From positions 1 through 34,873 of the forward strand of contig JAKBAT010000004.1 of NCBI GenBank assembly GCA_021808815.1: DNA of 34,873 bases, written 5' to 3'. The translations under genes were made by a program, and so were the position numbers. Below, piece after piece: positions 1-7,975 of the stretch. The first letter of the stretch is position 1. Each line of letters begins with the position of its first letter. Under the pieces are notes generated by a model, which worked only from the letters and a program-made list of their open reading frames with translations, was not told the DNA's origin and ran no database searches. This DNA is from Pseudomonadota bacterium. GTDB lineage: Bacteria; Pseudomonadota; Gammaproteobacteria; Burkholderiales; Ferrovaceae.

Positions 1-557
1 ATCTGGACGATATTGCAGAAGCCTTCGGCCAGATCATTGATGCCAAGAGTCCCTACACCTCTGGGCACAGCGTCCGCGTGGCCCTGTATACCGACCTCAT
101 TGCTGGCCACCTGGGCATGCCCGACGACAGGCGGCGCTGGCTCCGGCGAGGTGCATTGCTACATGACCTGGGCAAGTTGGGGGTCAGCAATACCGTACTC
201 GACAAACCCGGCTCCCTGGATGCCCAGGAATGGGAAGCGGTGCGCATGCATCCGGTTTACACCGAAACCATCCTGGCGGGCATCGCTCCTTTTGCCGAAC
301 TGGCCAGGATGGCCGGCGCCCACCATGAAAGACTGGATGGTGCAGGGTACCCAAGGGGCTTGAGGGCAGACCAGATTTCCCTGGAAACCCGAATCATCAC
401 CACAGCCGACATCTTTGACGCCTTGTCGGCCGAACGCCCCTACCGCCCGGCGATTCCCTTGGACAAGGCGCTGGATATGATGGGCAAAATCGTAGGCAGC
501 GCCCTGGATGCCCGTTGCATGGATGCGTTACGCCACGTGTCCCTGAAAACCGCCTGA
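1..557 (+). CDS. HD-GYP domain protein, C-terminal part (left edge truncated)
   Basis: The reading frame is open from base 3, so the gene begins before the window and only its last 184 codons are visible. What is seen is an HD-GYP domain: the metal-binding LLHDLGK motif (the HD pair) is followed by the family signature HHERLDGAGYP, then a TADIFDAL segment and the usual C-terminal helices. HD-GYP proteins are phosphodiesterases that break down cyclic-di-GMP, and the HD and GYP residues needed for catalysis are both present, so activity is plausible. Any sensory domain (GAF, PAS or receiver) would lie upstream and cannot be seen. It converges with cynS, whose stop is 65 bp away. Its substrate and signal are inferred from the family only. 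Confidence 0.88.
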   Translation, partial: LDDIAEAFGQIIDAKSPYTSGHSVRVALYTDLIAGHLGMPDDRRRWLRRGALLHDLGKLGVSNTVLDKPGSLDAQEWEAVRMHPVYTETILAGIAPFAELARMAGAHHERLDGAGYPRGLRADQISLETRIITTADIFDALSAERPYRPAIPLDKALDMMGKIVGSALDARCMDALRHVSLKTA

Positions 558-622
558 ATGGGGGTTGTCGTCAACAGGGTCCTCCGTAGAAGTCGTGGAA
601 CAGCCTGGCGTGGTCGGCCGGG

Positions 623-1066
623 TCAGTAGGTCTTGTAGGGAAGGAACTTGCCGGACATGACGATGTTCACGCGGTCGCCCTTGGGATCGGCCTCGCGCTG
701 CAGGTCCATCTTGAAGTCGATCGCCGACATGATGCCGTCGCCGAACTCTTCGTGGATCAGCGCCTTCAGGGTGGTGCCGTAGACGCTGACCAGTTCGTAG
801 AAGCGGTAGATCAGCGGGTCGGTCGGCACCGCGGTCGGCAGCGAGCCTTTGTAGGGCACTTCCTGCAGCAGCAGGACGGCCTGCCCGGGGAGGCCGAACA
901 CCTCGCCCAGGACCGTCGCCTGACGGGCATCGAAGGTCATCTGGCCCAGACACCCGGCGGTGACCCATTCCTTCGACAGCCCGACTTTCGCCGCCACGTC
1001 TGCCCACTTGAGGCCCTTGGCGATTTTCGCTGCGACGATCATTTCGGTGACATCGTTTCTGTTCAT
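623..1066 (-). CDS. cynS: Cyanate hydratase (cyanase)
   Basis: A 147-residue protein matching cyanase across its length (E. coli CynS is 156). It converts cyanate and bicarbonate to carbamate and CO2, and the carbamate decays to ammonia. The N-terminal half is the helical DNA-binding-like fold. The C-terminal half holds the conserved stretch YRFYE...YGTTLKAL..E.FGDGIMSAIDFK, which contains the catalytic Arg, Glu and Ser of the family, and the protein ends in the usual GKFLPYKTY-type tail. The ATG at 1066 is chosen because AAGGAG lies 6 to 7 bases upstream; an open frame continues further up but only reads through the tRNA. No cynT carbonic anhydrase or cyanate transporter is adjacent. Its codons end almost only in G or C (Ile is always ATC, Phe always TTC), unlike its neighbours, which suggests acquisition from elsewhere. 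Confidence 0.96.
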   Translation of the reverse strand: MNRNDVTEMIVAAKIAKGLKWADVAAKVGLSKEWVTAGCLGQMTFDARQATVLGEVFGLPGQAVLLLQEVPYKGSLPTAVPTDPLIYRFYELVSVYGTTLKALIHEEFGDGIMSAIDFKMDLQREADPKGDRVNIVMSGKFLPYKTY

Positions 1067-1232
1067 GCGCTGCTCCTTGGGGAAAAACGAGAGGTTGATG
1101 GCCTGCACAGTGACCCACCGCCACTCGGCTGGCAACGCCAGGATGGGCAACTGCAAAGGGGCACAGATTGGGTGCGCCGTGGGCACGAAGAAGCTAAGAA
1201 ACTCAGCGGGGAATTGTAACCCTTTGATTTTA

Positions 1233-1309
1233 TGGCGCGCCCGACAGGAATCGAACCTGTGACCTTTGGCTTCGGAAACCAACACTCTATCCAACTGAGC
1301 TACGGGCGC
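1233..1309 (-). tRNA. tRNA-Arg (anticodon CCG)
   Basis: Read on the minus strand this folds as a complete tRNA of 77 nt including an encoded CCA. The acceptor strands GCGCCCG and CGGGCGC pair perfectly. The anticodon loop is TTCCGAA inside the stem TTGGT/ACCAA, so the anticodon is CCG, reading CGG arginine codons. The T arm ACAGG-TTCGATT-CCTGT is perfect. The discriminator base is G and the CCA is at 1235-1233. Confidence 0.96.
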
Positions 1310-1321
1310 GCAAGCGGACCC

Positions 1322-1330
1322 ATTGTAGCA
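1322..1330 (-). promoter_or_regulatory. Extended -10 promoter for tRNA-Arg
   Basis: On the minus strand TGCTACAAT is an extended -10 element whose last base lies 12 bp before the tRNA. It would place the start of transcription about 6 nt upstream of the mature 5' end. No good -35 hexamer is seen at 16 to 18 bp, which is normal for extended -10 promoters. Assigned by inspection only. Confidence 0.45.
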
Positions 1331-1516
1331 TAGCCCACCCCCCACCCTTTCCCGGACTGCCTTTCACCGTGATTTCGGACGATGGGGGGGACCCTTGGGT
1401 CGTCGGGCCGGTTTCGGGATGTTTTGTCCTGGCAACCCGTTCCATTGAAAGTTGCAGACCGCCGGATGGCGTATCGTTAGAATGGTAGTGTTGGCCTGAT
1501 CTTGAGGAGAAACGTC

Positions 1517-1705
1517 ATGTGCAATGTGGGTGGAATCGATCGTGTATTGCGAATTGTGGTGGGCCTGGTGCTTGTCGGGCTGGCGGCAACCCATACGGTA
1601 GGCGTCTGGGGATGGATCGGTCTGGTGCCTTTGTTGACCGGTATCATCGGCTGGTGTCCCGCGTATTTGCCCTTCGGGATCAAAACCTGCCGCACGAAGT
1701 CGTAA
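1517..1705 (+). CDS. Small inner-membrane protein, DUF2892 type
   Basis: A 62-residue protein starting MCNVGGIDRVLRIVVG, with two hydrophobic segments (about residues 10-28 and 32-50) and a short polar tail. The opening GxxDRxLRxxxG, the GLVPLLTGIIGWCPAY segment and the paired Cys match the DUF2892 family, also found as the membrane part of YgaP-like rhodanese proteins. The ATG at 1517 is preferred over an upstream start at 1502 because GAGGAG at 1504-1509 is a good ribosome-binding site. It stands alone between the tRNA and apaH. Its function is unknown; the family is sometimes linked to sulphur or redox chemistry, but nothing here shows that. Confidence 0.8.
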   Translation: MCNVGGIDRVLRIVVGLVLVGLAATHTVGVWGWIGLVPLLTGIIGWCPAYLPFGIKTCRTKS

Positions 1706-1739
1706 GCGGCCTTTTACTCTGCGCCAATCGTGGCCGCTT
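1704..1739 (+). terminator. Possible hairpin terminator after the DUF2892 gene
   Basis: AAGCGGCC (1704-1711) and GGCCGCTT (1732-1739) form a perfect 8-bp inverted repeat around a 20-nt loop, starting inside the stop codon of the small membrane protein gene. Only three T residues follow the stem, and the loop is long for an intrinsic terminator, so termination is only a possibility. Confidence 0.35.
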
Positions 1740-1751
1740 TCCGGGCCAGGG

Positions 1752-1757
1752 TATAAT
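1752..1757 (+). promoter_or_regulatory. Possible -10 box for apaH
   Basis: A perfect TATAAT stands 55 bp before the apaH GTG start, in the 107-bp gap after the DUF2892 gene. I see no convincing -35 hexamer at 16 to 18 bp and no extended -10 TG, so this is a weak call resting on one hexamer. Confidence 0.3.
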
Positions 1758-1812
1758 TTTGCCAGGGCATAGATGGTGGTAGCCGCCAGGTAATCCAAGG
1801 GTTTTAACAAAA

Positions 1813-2649
1813 GTGAGCGTTTACGTCATTGGGGATGTCCAGGGCTGTTTCGCTTCTCTCGATGCCCTGCTTTCCCGTCTGCCGCTGAATTGGGACCAGG
1901 ATCGCCTGTGGTTCGTGGGGGACCTGGTCAACCGGGGTCCGCAATCGCTGGAAACCCTGCGTTTCGTGAAAGGCCTGGGTTCCAGGGCGCTGACGGTGCT
2001 GGGCAACCATGATTTGCATCTGTTGTGCCTGGCGGAGGGATTTGCCCGCCACCATGAGGCCGACACGTTGCTCCCGATCCTGGAGGCGCCGGATCGGGAG
2101 GCCTTGCTGGCGTGGTTGCGTCATTGCCCCATGATGCATGTGGAATACGGCTATGTCATGGTCCATGCCGGCCTGCTGCCGCAATGGACCATCCCGCAGG
2201 CGCTCGCATTGGCCCGTGAAGTGGAGGCCATGCTGCGGTCACCCCGCTACCGCGATTTCCTGCAAGTGATGTACGGCAATCGACCCCATCACTGGACAGA
2301 ATCCCTGCAGGGCATGGACCGTCTGCGCCTTATCACCAACGCCTTGACGCGCCTGCGCATCTGTACGCCCGAAGGCAAAATGGAGTTCTCACACAAGGGG
2401 GAACTGCGGGACATTCCCCCAGGCTACCTACCCTGGTTCGATATCCCCGGCCGTCGTTCCCAGGAGTCCCCCATCATTTGCGGGCACTGGTCGGCGTTGG
2501 GTCTACATCTGGATTCCAGTGTGCTGGCACTGGATACGGGATGCCTGTGGGGCGGGCATCTGACGGCGGTGCGTCTGGAAGACCGGGCGCTGTTTCAGGT
2601 GCCCTGTGAACGGCGATCCCACCACGGAGGGCGGACATCCACGCATTGA
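1813..2649 (+). CDS. apaH: Bis(5'-nucleosyl)-tetraphosphatase, symmetrical
   Basis: A 278-residue metallophosphatase (E. coli ApaH is 282) that cuts diadenosine tetraphosphate into two ADP and thereby controls this stress alarmone. The metal-binding motifs are in order: GDVQGC near the N terminus, GDLVNRGP, GNHDLHLL, and the late GHWSALG and ALDTGCLWGG blocks typical of ApaH rather than other PPP-family enzymes. The start is a GTG that puts the family's opening residues directly after the first codon. The last 176 bp, covering the conserved GHW and DTGC region, overlap the 3' end of plsC on the other strand. In enteric bacteria apaH sits with ksgA/apaG; here it is alone. Confidence 0.95.
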   Translation: MSVYVIGDVQGCFASLDALLSRLPLNWDQDRLWFVGDLVNRGPQSLETLRFVKGLGSRALTVLGNHDLHLLCLAEGFARHHEADTLLPILEAPDREALLAWLRHCPMMHVEYGYVMVHAGLLPQWTIPQALALAREVEAMLRSPRYRDFLQVMYGNRPHHWTESLQGMDRLRLITNALTRLRICTPEGKMEFSHKGELRDIPPGYLPWFDIPGRRSQESPIICGHWSALGLHLDSSVLALDTGCLWGGHLTAVRLEDRALFQVPCERRSHHGGRTSTH

Positions 2650-3385
2650 GCAGGTTGCGGGTGGTGTTTTCCAGCTGGAGTGCCAGTTCGCGACGATGCT
2701 CGTGGGGGGTGGGGCGGATCATGGCACCGATGAGGATGTTTGCCCGGGAGGGCGGGCTCGTCAGCACCATGAGCAGCGATTGCGCAAACGTCATGTCGCC
2801 CACGAACGGAATATGGGGGTTGGCGCCGCCGCTGGTCAGGGAATAGTGCAACGCGATGGGGAGCACGGGCGTTTCCATCCGTACGGCGGGCTGCAACAGG
2901 GACGTGCGGAACGGCAGCACGCCACTGCCATCGGAAGTGGTGGACTCGGGAAACAACCCCAGGCAGTCACCCCCCCGCAGGACGGCTTCCATTTCGCGGC
3001 CGATGGTGGCGGTTTGCCGCCGGGATGCCCGTTGCAGGAACAGTGTGCCGGTTTTGGCGGCGAGCCAGCCCAATACGGGCCACTGACGCACTTCGGCCTT
3101 GGAAACGAAACGCACGGGACAGGCGGAATGGATCACAAAAATGTCCACCCAGGAAATATGGTTTGAGGTGAGGATGAAAGGAGGCGTGCCCGGTTCCGGC
3201 ATGTGTCCCTGAAGGTCTACCGTGATTTGCAGCAAATGCATCAGCTGGCGGGCCCAGTTCTGGATCAGGTGTCCCCGCAGGCGCTGGTCAGCCCACGGCA
3301 ACACCCAGAAAGCGGTGACGACGCCGCGCATCACATGCCAGAAAACACGTCCGGCGCGAAGCCACAGTAAGAAACGGGCGTTCAT
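2474..3385 (-). CDS. plsC: 1-acyl-sn-glycerol-3-phosphate acyltransferase
   Basis: A 303-residue PlsC/LPLAT-family enzyme that adds the second acyl chain to lysophosphatidate in membrane phospholipid synthesis. Motif I is NHISWVD (the catalytic H-X4-D). Motif III reads FPESTTSDG, an EST variant of the usual EGT block. A hydrophobic N-terminal stretch (about residues 12-30) probably holds it at the inner membrane. It is longer than the typical 240-260 residues: about the last 60 residues, rich in Pro and Ala, look like a disordered tail and are exactly the part antisense to apaH. The ATG overlaps the pfkB stop by 4 bp, so translation is probably coupled. It is the last gene of the operon. Acyl acceptor specificity is inferred; a lysophospholipid or ornithine-lipid acyltransferase role is possible. 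Confidence 0.85.
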   Translation of the reverse strand: MNARFLLWLRAGRVFWHVMRGVVTAFWVLPWADQRLRGHLIQNWARQLMHLLQITVDLQGHMPEPGTPPFILTSNHISWVDIFVIHSACPVRFVSKAEVRQWPVLGWLAAKTGTLFLQRASRRQTATIGREMEAVLRGGDCLGLFPESTTSDGSGVLPFRTSLLQPAVRMETPVLPIALHYSLTSGGANPHIPFVGDMTFAQSLLMVLTSPPSRANILIGAMIRPTPHEHRRELALQLENTTRNLLNAWMSALRGGIAVHRAPETAPGLPDAPPSDARPTGIPYPVPAHWNPDVDPTPTSARK

Positions 3386-4320
3386 TCGTCCAGGGGGATG
3401 CCGAATGCCTGTTCGAAGCGCATGGCAATTTCATCGCGGCCGGGGTGATGGTTCTGACCCCCGCGATGGGCAATCTTGATGGCCCCCATGAGCGAGGCCA
3501 GCCTGCCGGTCTTGGCCCAGGGCCAGTTTTTTGAGATGCCGTACAGCAGGCCGGCACGATAGGCATCACCGCACCCGGTGGGGTCTTCGACGGTGTCGGC
3601 GTGGACGGCGGGAACATGGATCTGTTCCCCCTCCGTGTGGATCACGGAACCTTCCGCGCCTTTGGTGACAATGGCCGCTTTGACACGGGAGGCCAGGGCT
3701 TCAAAGGGCAGGCCGGTTTTCTCGCACATCAGTTGGGCTTCATAATCGTTCACGGCCAGATAGCTGGCCTGGTCAAGAAATGCCAGCAATTCGTCCCCGT
3801 TGAACATGGGCAGGCCCTGGCCAGGATCGAACAGGAAAGGAATGCCGGCCTGATGAAACTCCCGGGCATGCTGGCACATGCCCTCCCGTCCATCGGGGGC
3901 CACGACACCGAAGGTGGCGCCGGAAGCATCCGTCACCCGGTTGAGATGGGAAAAATTCATCGCACCAGGGTGGAACGCCGTGATCTGGTTATCATCCAGG
4001 TCGGTAGTGATGAACGCTTGTGCCGTAAAGGCCTCGCTCACTTCGCGCACGTGGGTTTGCAGGATGCCGAGCTGCTCCAGGCGTCGCCGGTAATCCGCAA
4101 AGTCATGCCCGACCGTGGACATGATCAGGGGTTCTCCCCCCAGCAGTTTCAGATTGTAGGCGATGTTGCCTGCCGTACCCCCATATTCCCGCCGCATTTC
4201 CGGAACCAGAAATGCGACGCTCAGGATATGGATTTTGTCGGGGAGGATATGGTGCTGGAAACGATCCTCGAACACCATGATGGTGTCATAAGCCAGCGAG
4301 CCGCAAATCAGTGTTCTCAT
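3382..4320 (-). CDS. PfkB-family sugar/nucleoside kinase
   Basis: A 312-residue ribokinase-fold kinase. The N terminus has the substrate-binding region with [16 protein letters not shown] (PfkB signature 1 type). Near the C terminus [12 protein letters not shown] forms the anion hole and carries the catalytic base, Asp252. The opening GSLAYDTI and the mid-region VNDYEA and VTKGAEG match the branch often annotated as carbohydrate kinase or adenosine kinase in betaproteobacteria. The substrate cannot be read from sequence; adenosine or another nucleoside is the best guess. It overlaps tpx by 4 bp upstream and plsC by 4 bp downstream, so the three are likely co-translated. The residue before GCGD is Thr, as in active members, and no essential residue looks lost. 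Confidence 0.86.
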   Translation of the reverse strand: MRTLICGSLAYDTIMVFEDRFQHHILPDKIHILSVAFLVPEMRREYGGTAGNIAYNLKLLGGEPLIMSTVGHDFADYRRRLEQLGILQTHVREVSEAFTAQAFITTDLDDNQITAFHPGAMNFSHLNRVTDASGATFGVVAPDGREGMCQHAREFHQAGIPFLFDPGQGLPMFNGDELLAFLDQASYLAVNDYEAQLMCEKTGLPFEALASRVKAAIVTKGAEGSVIHTEGEQIHVPAVHADTVEDPTGCGDAYRAGLLYGISKNWPWAKTGRLASLMGAIKIAHRGGQNHHPGRDEIAMRFEQAFGIPLDE

Positions 4321-4820
4321 CCGGCCAGTGCCGCCAGGGCGGCGTCGTAGTCGGGTTCATGCTTGATTTCGGGCACCAGCTGCGCATGGAGGACGCGATT
4401 GTTCTCATCCAGCACGACCACGGCCCGGGCGGTCAATCCCCGCAGGGGGCCGTCGGTAATGTTCACGCCATAGTGTTGATGGAAAGCCTGCCCGCGAAAC
4501 GTGGACAGGGGAATGACGCGTTCCAGGCCTTCCGCCACGCAAAAGCGCCCCATGGCAAACGGCAGGTCGGCGGAGACCACGAGCACGACGGTATTGTTCA
4601 ATGCGCTGGCTTTCTCGTTGAACTTGCGCGTGGAGGTGGCGCAGGTGGGCGTATCCAGGCTGGGGACGATGTTGAGGACTTTGCGCTTGCCGGCGTAGGT
4701 GGCCAGGGTGCAATCGGACAGGTCCTTGGCGGTCAACACGAAGTCTGGGGCAGTCGATCCCGGGGCGGGGAATGTTCCGGAAACCGCAATGGGTTTTCCG
4801 GCGAGGGTAACGTTGGACAT
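4317..4820 (-). CDS. tpx: Thiol peroxidase
   Basis: A 167-residue atypical 2-Cys peroxiredoxin of the Tpx class, the usual length for the family. It reduces hydrogen and alkyl hydroperoxides, recycled by thioredoxin. The peroxidatic Cys60 lies in [14 protein letters not shown], with the conserved Thr and Arg nearby. The resolving Cys94 is in RFCVAEG, the spacing expected for the intramolecular disulphide. The start ATG has AGGAGACC just upstream, inside the end of gcvH; the gcvH stop is immediately adjacent. Betaproteobacteria often have tpx next to the same pfkB-type kinase downstream of prmA, so the context is conserved rather than accidental. Confidence 0.96.
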   Translation of the reverse strand: MSNVTLAGKPIAVSGTFPAPGSTAPDFVLTAKDLSDCTLATYAGKRKVLNIVPSLDTPTCATSTRKFNEKASALNNTVVLVVSADLPFAMGRFCVAEGLERVIPLSTFRGQAFHQHYGVNITDGPLRGLTARAVVVLDENNRVLHAQLVPEIKHEPDYDAALAALAG

Positions 4821-5207
4821 TCAGGTCTCCTGGTGGATGAACAAGTGGTACTGCGCTGCGCTCATGAGTTGCTCATGGTCTTGCAAGGTGGTCGGGCGCA
4901 TTTTGAAAAACCAGTGGTCATGGGGGGATGCGTTGACCTGCTCGGGCTGGTCGGGAAGTGCCGAATTGACCTCGAGGATGGTGCCGGCGACCGGGGCCTG
5001 CACATCCGATGCAGATTTGACCGATTCCACCACGGCACAAGGCTCGTTTGCCGCGACGCTTTGTCCCGGTACGGGCAACTGGATGAACAGGATATCCCCC
5101 AGCTGGGCCTGGGCAAAATCGGTAATGCCAACGGTCAGGGAGCCATCGGGATTTTTGAGTGCCCACTGGTGGCTTCTGGAATAGCGACGGTCTTCGGGGT
5201 AGGGCAT
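4821..5207 (-). CDS. gcvH: Glycine cleavage system H protein
   Basis: A 128-residue lipoyl carrier protein, close to the full GcvH length. It has the YSRSHQW opening, VGITDFAQAQLGDI, and the lipoylation loop ESVKSASDV with modified Lys64. A C-terminal region FKMRPTT...LMSAAQYHLFI completes the fold. GcvH shuttles the aminomethyl arm between the P, T and L proteins of glycine cleavage and can also serve as a lipoyl donor. The ATG at 5207 is chosen because GAGGAAG stands 8 bp upstream; a TTG at 5225 extends the frame but has no site. No gcvT or gcvP is near: it lies 33 bp after prmA and directly before tpx. A dedicated lipoate-binding protein role is the main alternative. Confidence 0.88.
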   Translation of the reverse strand: MPYPEDRRYSRSHQWALKNPDGSLTVGITDFAQAQLGDILFIQLPVPGQSVAANEPCAVVESVKSASDVQAPVAGTILEVNSALPDQPEQVNASPHDHWFFKMRPTTLQDHEQLMSAAQYHLFIHQET

Positions 5208-5240
5208 GGGAACTTCCTCGTGCAACGGAACAAGTATAAC

Positions 5241-6131
5241 TTATCCTTTTGTTCCGGAAAGGCAGACCCACCCTTCCGACTGGGCATTCCTGCCGAGGGT
5301 GCAGGCAGGCGCGTAGGCGGCAATGACCTCTTCAGCCTGTCGTTCCAGAATGCCGGAAAGCACGATCCGGCCGCCCGGTTTGAGGCACGAAGCCAGCAGG
5401 GGGGCCAGGAGGACCAGGGGGGCCGCCAGGATGTTGGCAACCACCACGTCAAATGTCGCGGTGGGCAGGCTGGTTTGGGGCAACTGGAAGGTGGCCTGGG
5501 CACCATTGTGCCGCGCGTTGGCACGTGCGGTTTCCACGGCGGCAGGGTCGATATCCACGCCCACGACATGCCGTGCGCCCAGCAGGCTCGCCGCGATGGC
5601 CAGGATACCCGAGCCGCAGCCGTAGTCCAGGAGGTGCAGTCCGGCCAGAGGGTGCGTGGCGAGCCAGTGCAGGCACAGTTGCGTGGTGGGGTGGCTGCCG
5701 GTACCAAAAGCTTGTCCGGGATCCAGGCGAATGTTGAGGGCTTTCGGGTCCGGTGGCACGTGCCAGGAGGGAACGATCCACAGCCCCGGGGTGACCGCAA
5801 TGGGGTTGAATTGGCGTTGCGTCAGGCCAACCCAGTCCTGGTCTGCCAGGAAATCGCTGTGATAGGCAGGGACTTCCTGGAGTCCTGCCGTCGCCGAAGC
5901 ACGTTGCATGAGGGGTTCCACGGGCGTGGACAGCGGCAGCAGGGCATCCAGCACGCATTGGGGCCACAGGCCGGGAGATTCGCCAGGTTCCCCAAATACC
6001 GCCACTTCCGGTTGCCCAAGGGACAGATCCTGTTCGATGGTGACGGACAGGGCGCCCTCATGCATCAGGGCATCAGACAGGGCTTCCGCTTCAGTGTTCC
6101 GGACTTGTGCAGTCAGGCGTATCCAGGCCAT
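5241..6131 (-). CDS. prmA: Ribosomal protein L11 methyltransferase
   Basis: A 296-residue SAM-dependent methyltransferase (E. coli PrmA is 293) that trimethylates ribosomal protein L11 at several amino groups. The N-terminal substrate-recognition domain covers about residues 1-60. A linker leads to the PrmA hallmark LDPGQAFGTGSHPTT, then the SAM-binding LLDYGCGSGILAI and VVGVDIDPAAV. The catalytic-site motif VVANILAAPL follows. It begins 3 bp after the accC stop with no strong ribosome-binding site of its own, which suggests coupling to accC. The accC-prmA linkage is common in beta- and gammaproteobacteria. Confidence 0.96.
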   Translation of the reverse strand: MAWIRLTAQVRNTEAEALSDALMHEGALSVTIEQDLSLGQPEVAVFGEPGESPGLWPQCVLDALLPLSTPVEPLMQRASATAGLQEVPAYHSDFLADQDWVGLTQRQFNPIAVTPGLWIVPSWHVPPDPKALNIRLDPGQAFGTGSHPTTQLCLHWLATHPLAGLHLLDYGCGSGILAIAASLLGARHVVGVDIDPAAVETARANARHNGAQATFQLPQTSLPTATFDVVVANILAAPLVLLAPLLASCLKPGGRIVLSGILERQAEEVIAAYAPACTLGRNAQSEGWVCLSGTKG

Positions 6132-6134
6132 TTC

Positions 6135-7493
6135 TCAGGAAGAGGACCCTTTGCTGCGGGCGAGCTTTTCTTCCAGGTAATGGATGCTGGTTTCCCCGGC
6201 AATGAACGCCTTGTCTTGCAGCAGTAGTTGGTGCAGGGGAATATTCGTCTTGATGCCTTCCACCACCATTTCAGACAGGGCAATGCGCATCCGGGCCAGG
6301 GCCTGCTCGCGGGTGGCGCCATGGGTCAGCACTTTGGCAATGAGCGAATCGTAATACGGGGGCACGAAATAATTGTGGTAGATATGCGAATCCACCCGCG
6401 TGCCCGGTCCTCCCGGGGCATGGTATTGCGTGATGCGACCCGGCGACGGGGCAAAGGTGAACGGGTCTTCTGCATTGATCCGGCATTCCAGGGCATGTCC
6501 GCGCAAGACAATTTCCTTCTGGCGGAAGGAAAGCTTCAGTCCCGCCGCAACGCGAATCTGCTCCTGGACGATGTCAATGCCGGTCACGAGCTCCGTAACG
6601 GGATGTTCCACCTGTACCCGCGTATTCATTTCGATGAAATAGAATTCGCCGTTTTCATAAAGAAACTCGAAGGTGCCCACTCCCCGGTATTTGATGCGTT
6701 TGCAGGCCGCGACGCAATTCTCGCCGATCTTGTTGCGCAATTTTTCCGGAATGCCGGGTGCTGGCGCCTCCTCGATGATTTTCTGGTGGCGTCGCTGCAT
6801 GGAGCAATCCCGTTCCCCCAGAAACACGGCATTGCCATGCTCGTCTGAAAGGACCTGGATTTCGATGTGGCGGGGTTGCGCCAGATATTTTTCCATGTAC
6901 ACCGTGTCATTGCCGAAGGCGGTGCGCGCTTCGTTGCGCGTCAGGTCGAGTGCGCCAAGGAGGTCCTCTTCTTTTTCCACCACCCGCATTCCCCGTCCGC
7001 CTCCGCCGGCGGCGGCCTTGATCAGCACCGGATAACCGATGTCTCCAGCCAGCTTCTTGAGTTCTTTGGGGTCCTGCGGCAGCTGGCCCTCCGAGCCGGG
7101 AACGACCGGTACGCCAGCGGCTTTCATGGTGGACTTTGCGCTGATCTTGTCGCCCATGAGCCGGATGGTTTCCGCACGGGGTCCGATGAACACAAACCCG
7201 CTGTTTTCCACCCGTTCGGCAAAATCGGCGTTTTCGGACAAAAAGCCATAACCGGGATGGATGGCTTCGGCACCGGTGACTTCGGCTGCCGAAATGATGG
7301 CGGGGATGTTCAGGTAGCTGCCTTGGGACGGCGGCGGTCCGATGCACACGGATTCGTCCGCCAATACGACGTATTTTGCATCGGCGTCGGCTTCCGAATG
7401 TACGGCAACCGTTTTGATGCCCAGTTCGCGGCAGGCGCGTAGCACCCGCAGGGCAATTTCACCGCGGTTGGCGATCAGGATTTTCTCAAACAT
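6135..7493 (-). CDS. accC: Biotin carboxylase subunit of acetyl-CoA carboxylase
   Basis: A 452-residue ATP-grasp enzyme (E. coli AccC is 449) that carboxylates the biotin on AccB using ATP and bicarbonate, the first half-reaction of malonyl-CoA formation. The N-terminal domain opens [18 protein letters not shown]. The ATP-grasp glycine loop [10 protein letters not shown] follows. The active-site block [14 protein letters not shown] places Glu288, Asn290 and Arg292 at the same numbers as the E. coli catalytic residues. The start ATG is 14 bp after accB, without a clear Shine-Dalgarno, so it is probably translated together with accB. AccA and AccD, the carboxyltransferase subunits, are not in the window, as is normal. 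Confidence 0.98.
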   Translation of the reverse strand: MFEKILIANRGEIALRVLRACRELGIKTVAVHSEADADAKYVVLADESVCIGPPPSQGSYLNIPAIISAAEVTGAEAIHPGYGFLSENADFAERVENSGFVFIGPRAETIRLMGDKISAKSTMKAAGVPVVPGSEGQLPQDPKELKKLAGDIGYPVLIKAAAGGGGRGMRVVEKEEDLLGALDLTRNEARTAFGNDTVYMEKYLAQPRHIEIQVLSDEHGNAVFLGERDCSMQRRHQKIIEEAPAPGIPEKLRNKIGENCVAACKRIKYRGVGTFEFLYENGEFYFIEMNTRVQVEHPVTELVTGIDIVQEQIRVAAGLKLSFRQKEIVLRGHALECRINAEDPFTFAPSPGRITQYHAPGGPGTRVDSHIYHNYFVPPYYDSLIAKVLTHGATREQALARMRIALSEMVVEGIKTNIPLHQLLLQDKAFIAGETSIHYLEEKLARSKGSSS

Positions 7494-7507
7494 GGTGTGG
7501 TCTGCGC

Positions 7508-7972
7508 TTAAGCCGAAGCAATGATGAATAGGGGCTGGCCGTATTCGATGGGTTGTCCGTTTTCCACCAGGATTCGTTTGACCGTGCCGGAAACGTCCGA
7601 TTCGATTTCGTTCAACAGTTTCATGGCTTCAATGATGCACAGGGTCTGCCCCTCGGAAACGCTTTGACCCAGTTCCACGAATACAGGGGCACCTGGGGAA
7701 GGTGACCGGTAAAACGTGCCCACCATGGGTGATTTCACCACATGGCCTTCCTCTTCGAGAGAAGGGGGGATGTCGGGGGGGGGTGGGGTTGCTGCGGGAG
7801 GTGCGACGGCGCTGGCAGGCAGTGGGTAATGGAGTGGCTGGGCCATGAATGTCTGGTGGCCGGATCCGACCTTGGCAATCCGGACCTTTTCCTCGCCTTC
7901 CGTGATTTCCAGTTCGGCAATGCCCGATTCTTCCACCAGGTCGATCAGCTTCTTGAGTTTTCGTAAATCCAT
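7508..7972 (-). CDS. accB: Biotin carboxyl carrier protein of acetyl-CoA carboxylase
   Basis: A 154-residue BCCP. The N-terminal helical part (residues 1-35) opens [17 protein letters not shown], as in AccB. A Pro/Ala-rich flexible linker (about 45-72) follows. The biotinyl domain (about 78-154) carries the EAMKLLNEI loop with biotinylated Lys118. The thumb of the E. coli type lies in the stretch [20 protein letters not shown]. It receives CO2 from AccC and swings it to the carboxyltransferase. The ATG has AGGA nine bases upstream, inside the end of aroQ, whose stop is 3 bp away. The aroQ-accB-accC order is the standard one in many proteobacteria. Confidence 0.97.
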   Translation of the reverse strand: MDLRKLKKLIDLVEESGIAELEITEGEEKVRIAKVGSGHQTFMAQPLHYPLPASAVAPPAATPPPPDIPPSLEEEGHVVKSPMVGTFYRSPSPGAPVFVELGQSVSEGQTLCIIEAMKLLNEIESDVSGTVKRILVENGQPIEYGQPLFIIASA

Positions 7973-7975
7973 GGC

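Noticed and set aside
558-622. A duplicated tRNA 3' end beyond cynS, as left by an integrative element
   Set aside because: No copy of the tRNA-Arg 3' sequence is visible on the far side of cynS and no integrase is present, so site-specific insertion is not supported.
1067-1232. A hidden small gene or regulatory RNA between cynS and the tRNA
   Set aside because: The frames there are either shadows or read-through of the tRNA, and no ribosome-binding site or stable hairpin stands out beyond the cynS site itself.
5208-5240. A glycine riboswitch before gcvH
   Set aside because: The gap to prmA is only 33 bp, too short for such an element, and no fitting stems were seen.
4311-6227. A 638-codon open frame on the plus strand opposite tpx, gcvH and prmA
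   Set aside because: It is antisense to three well-conserved genes, is rich in Gly, Gln and His as expected for a G+C-rich shadow frame, and shows no known motif.
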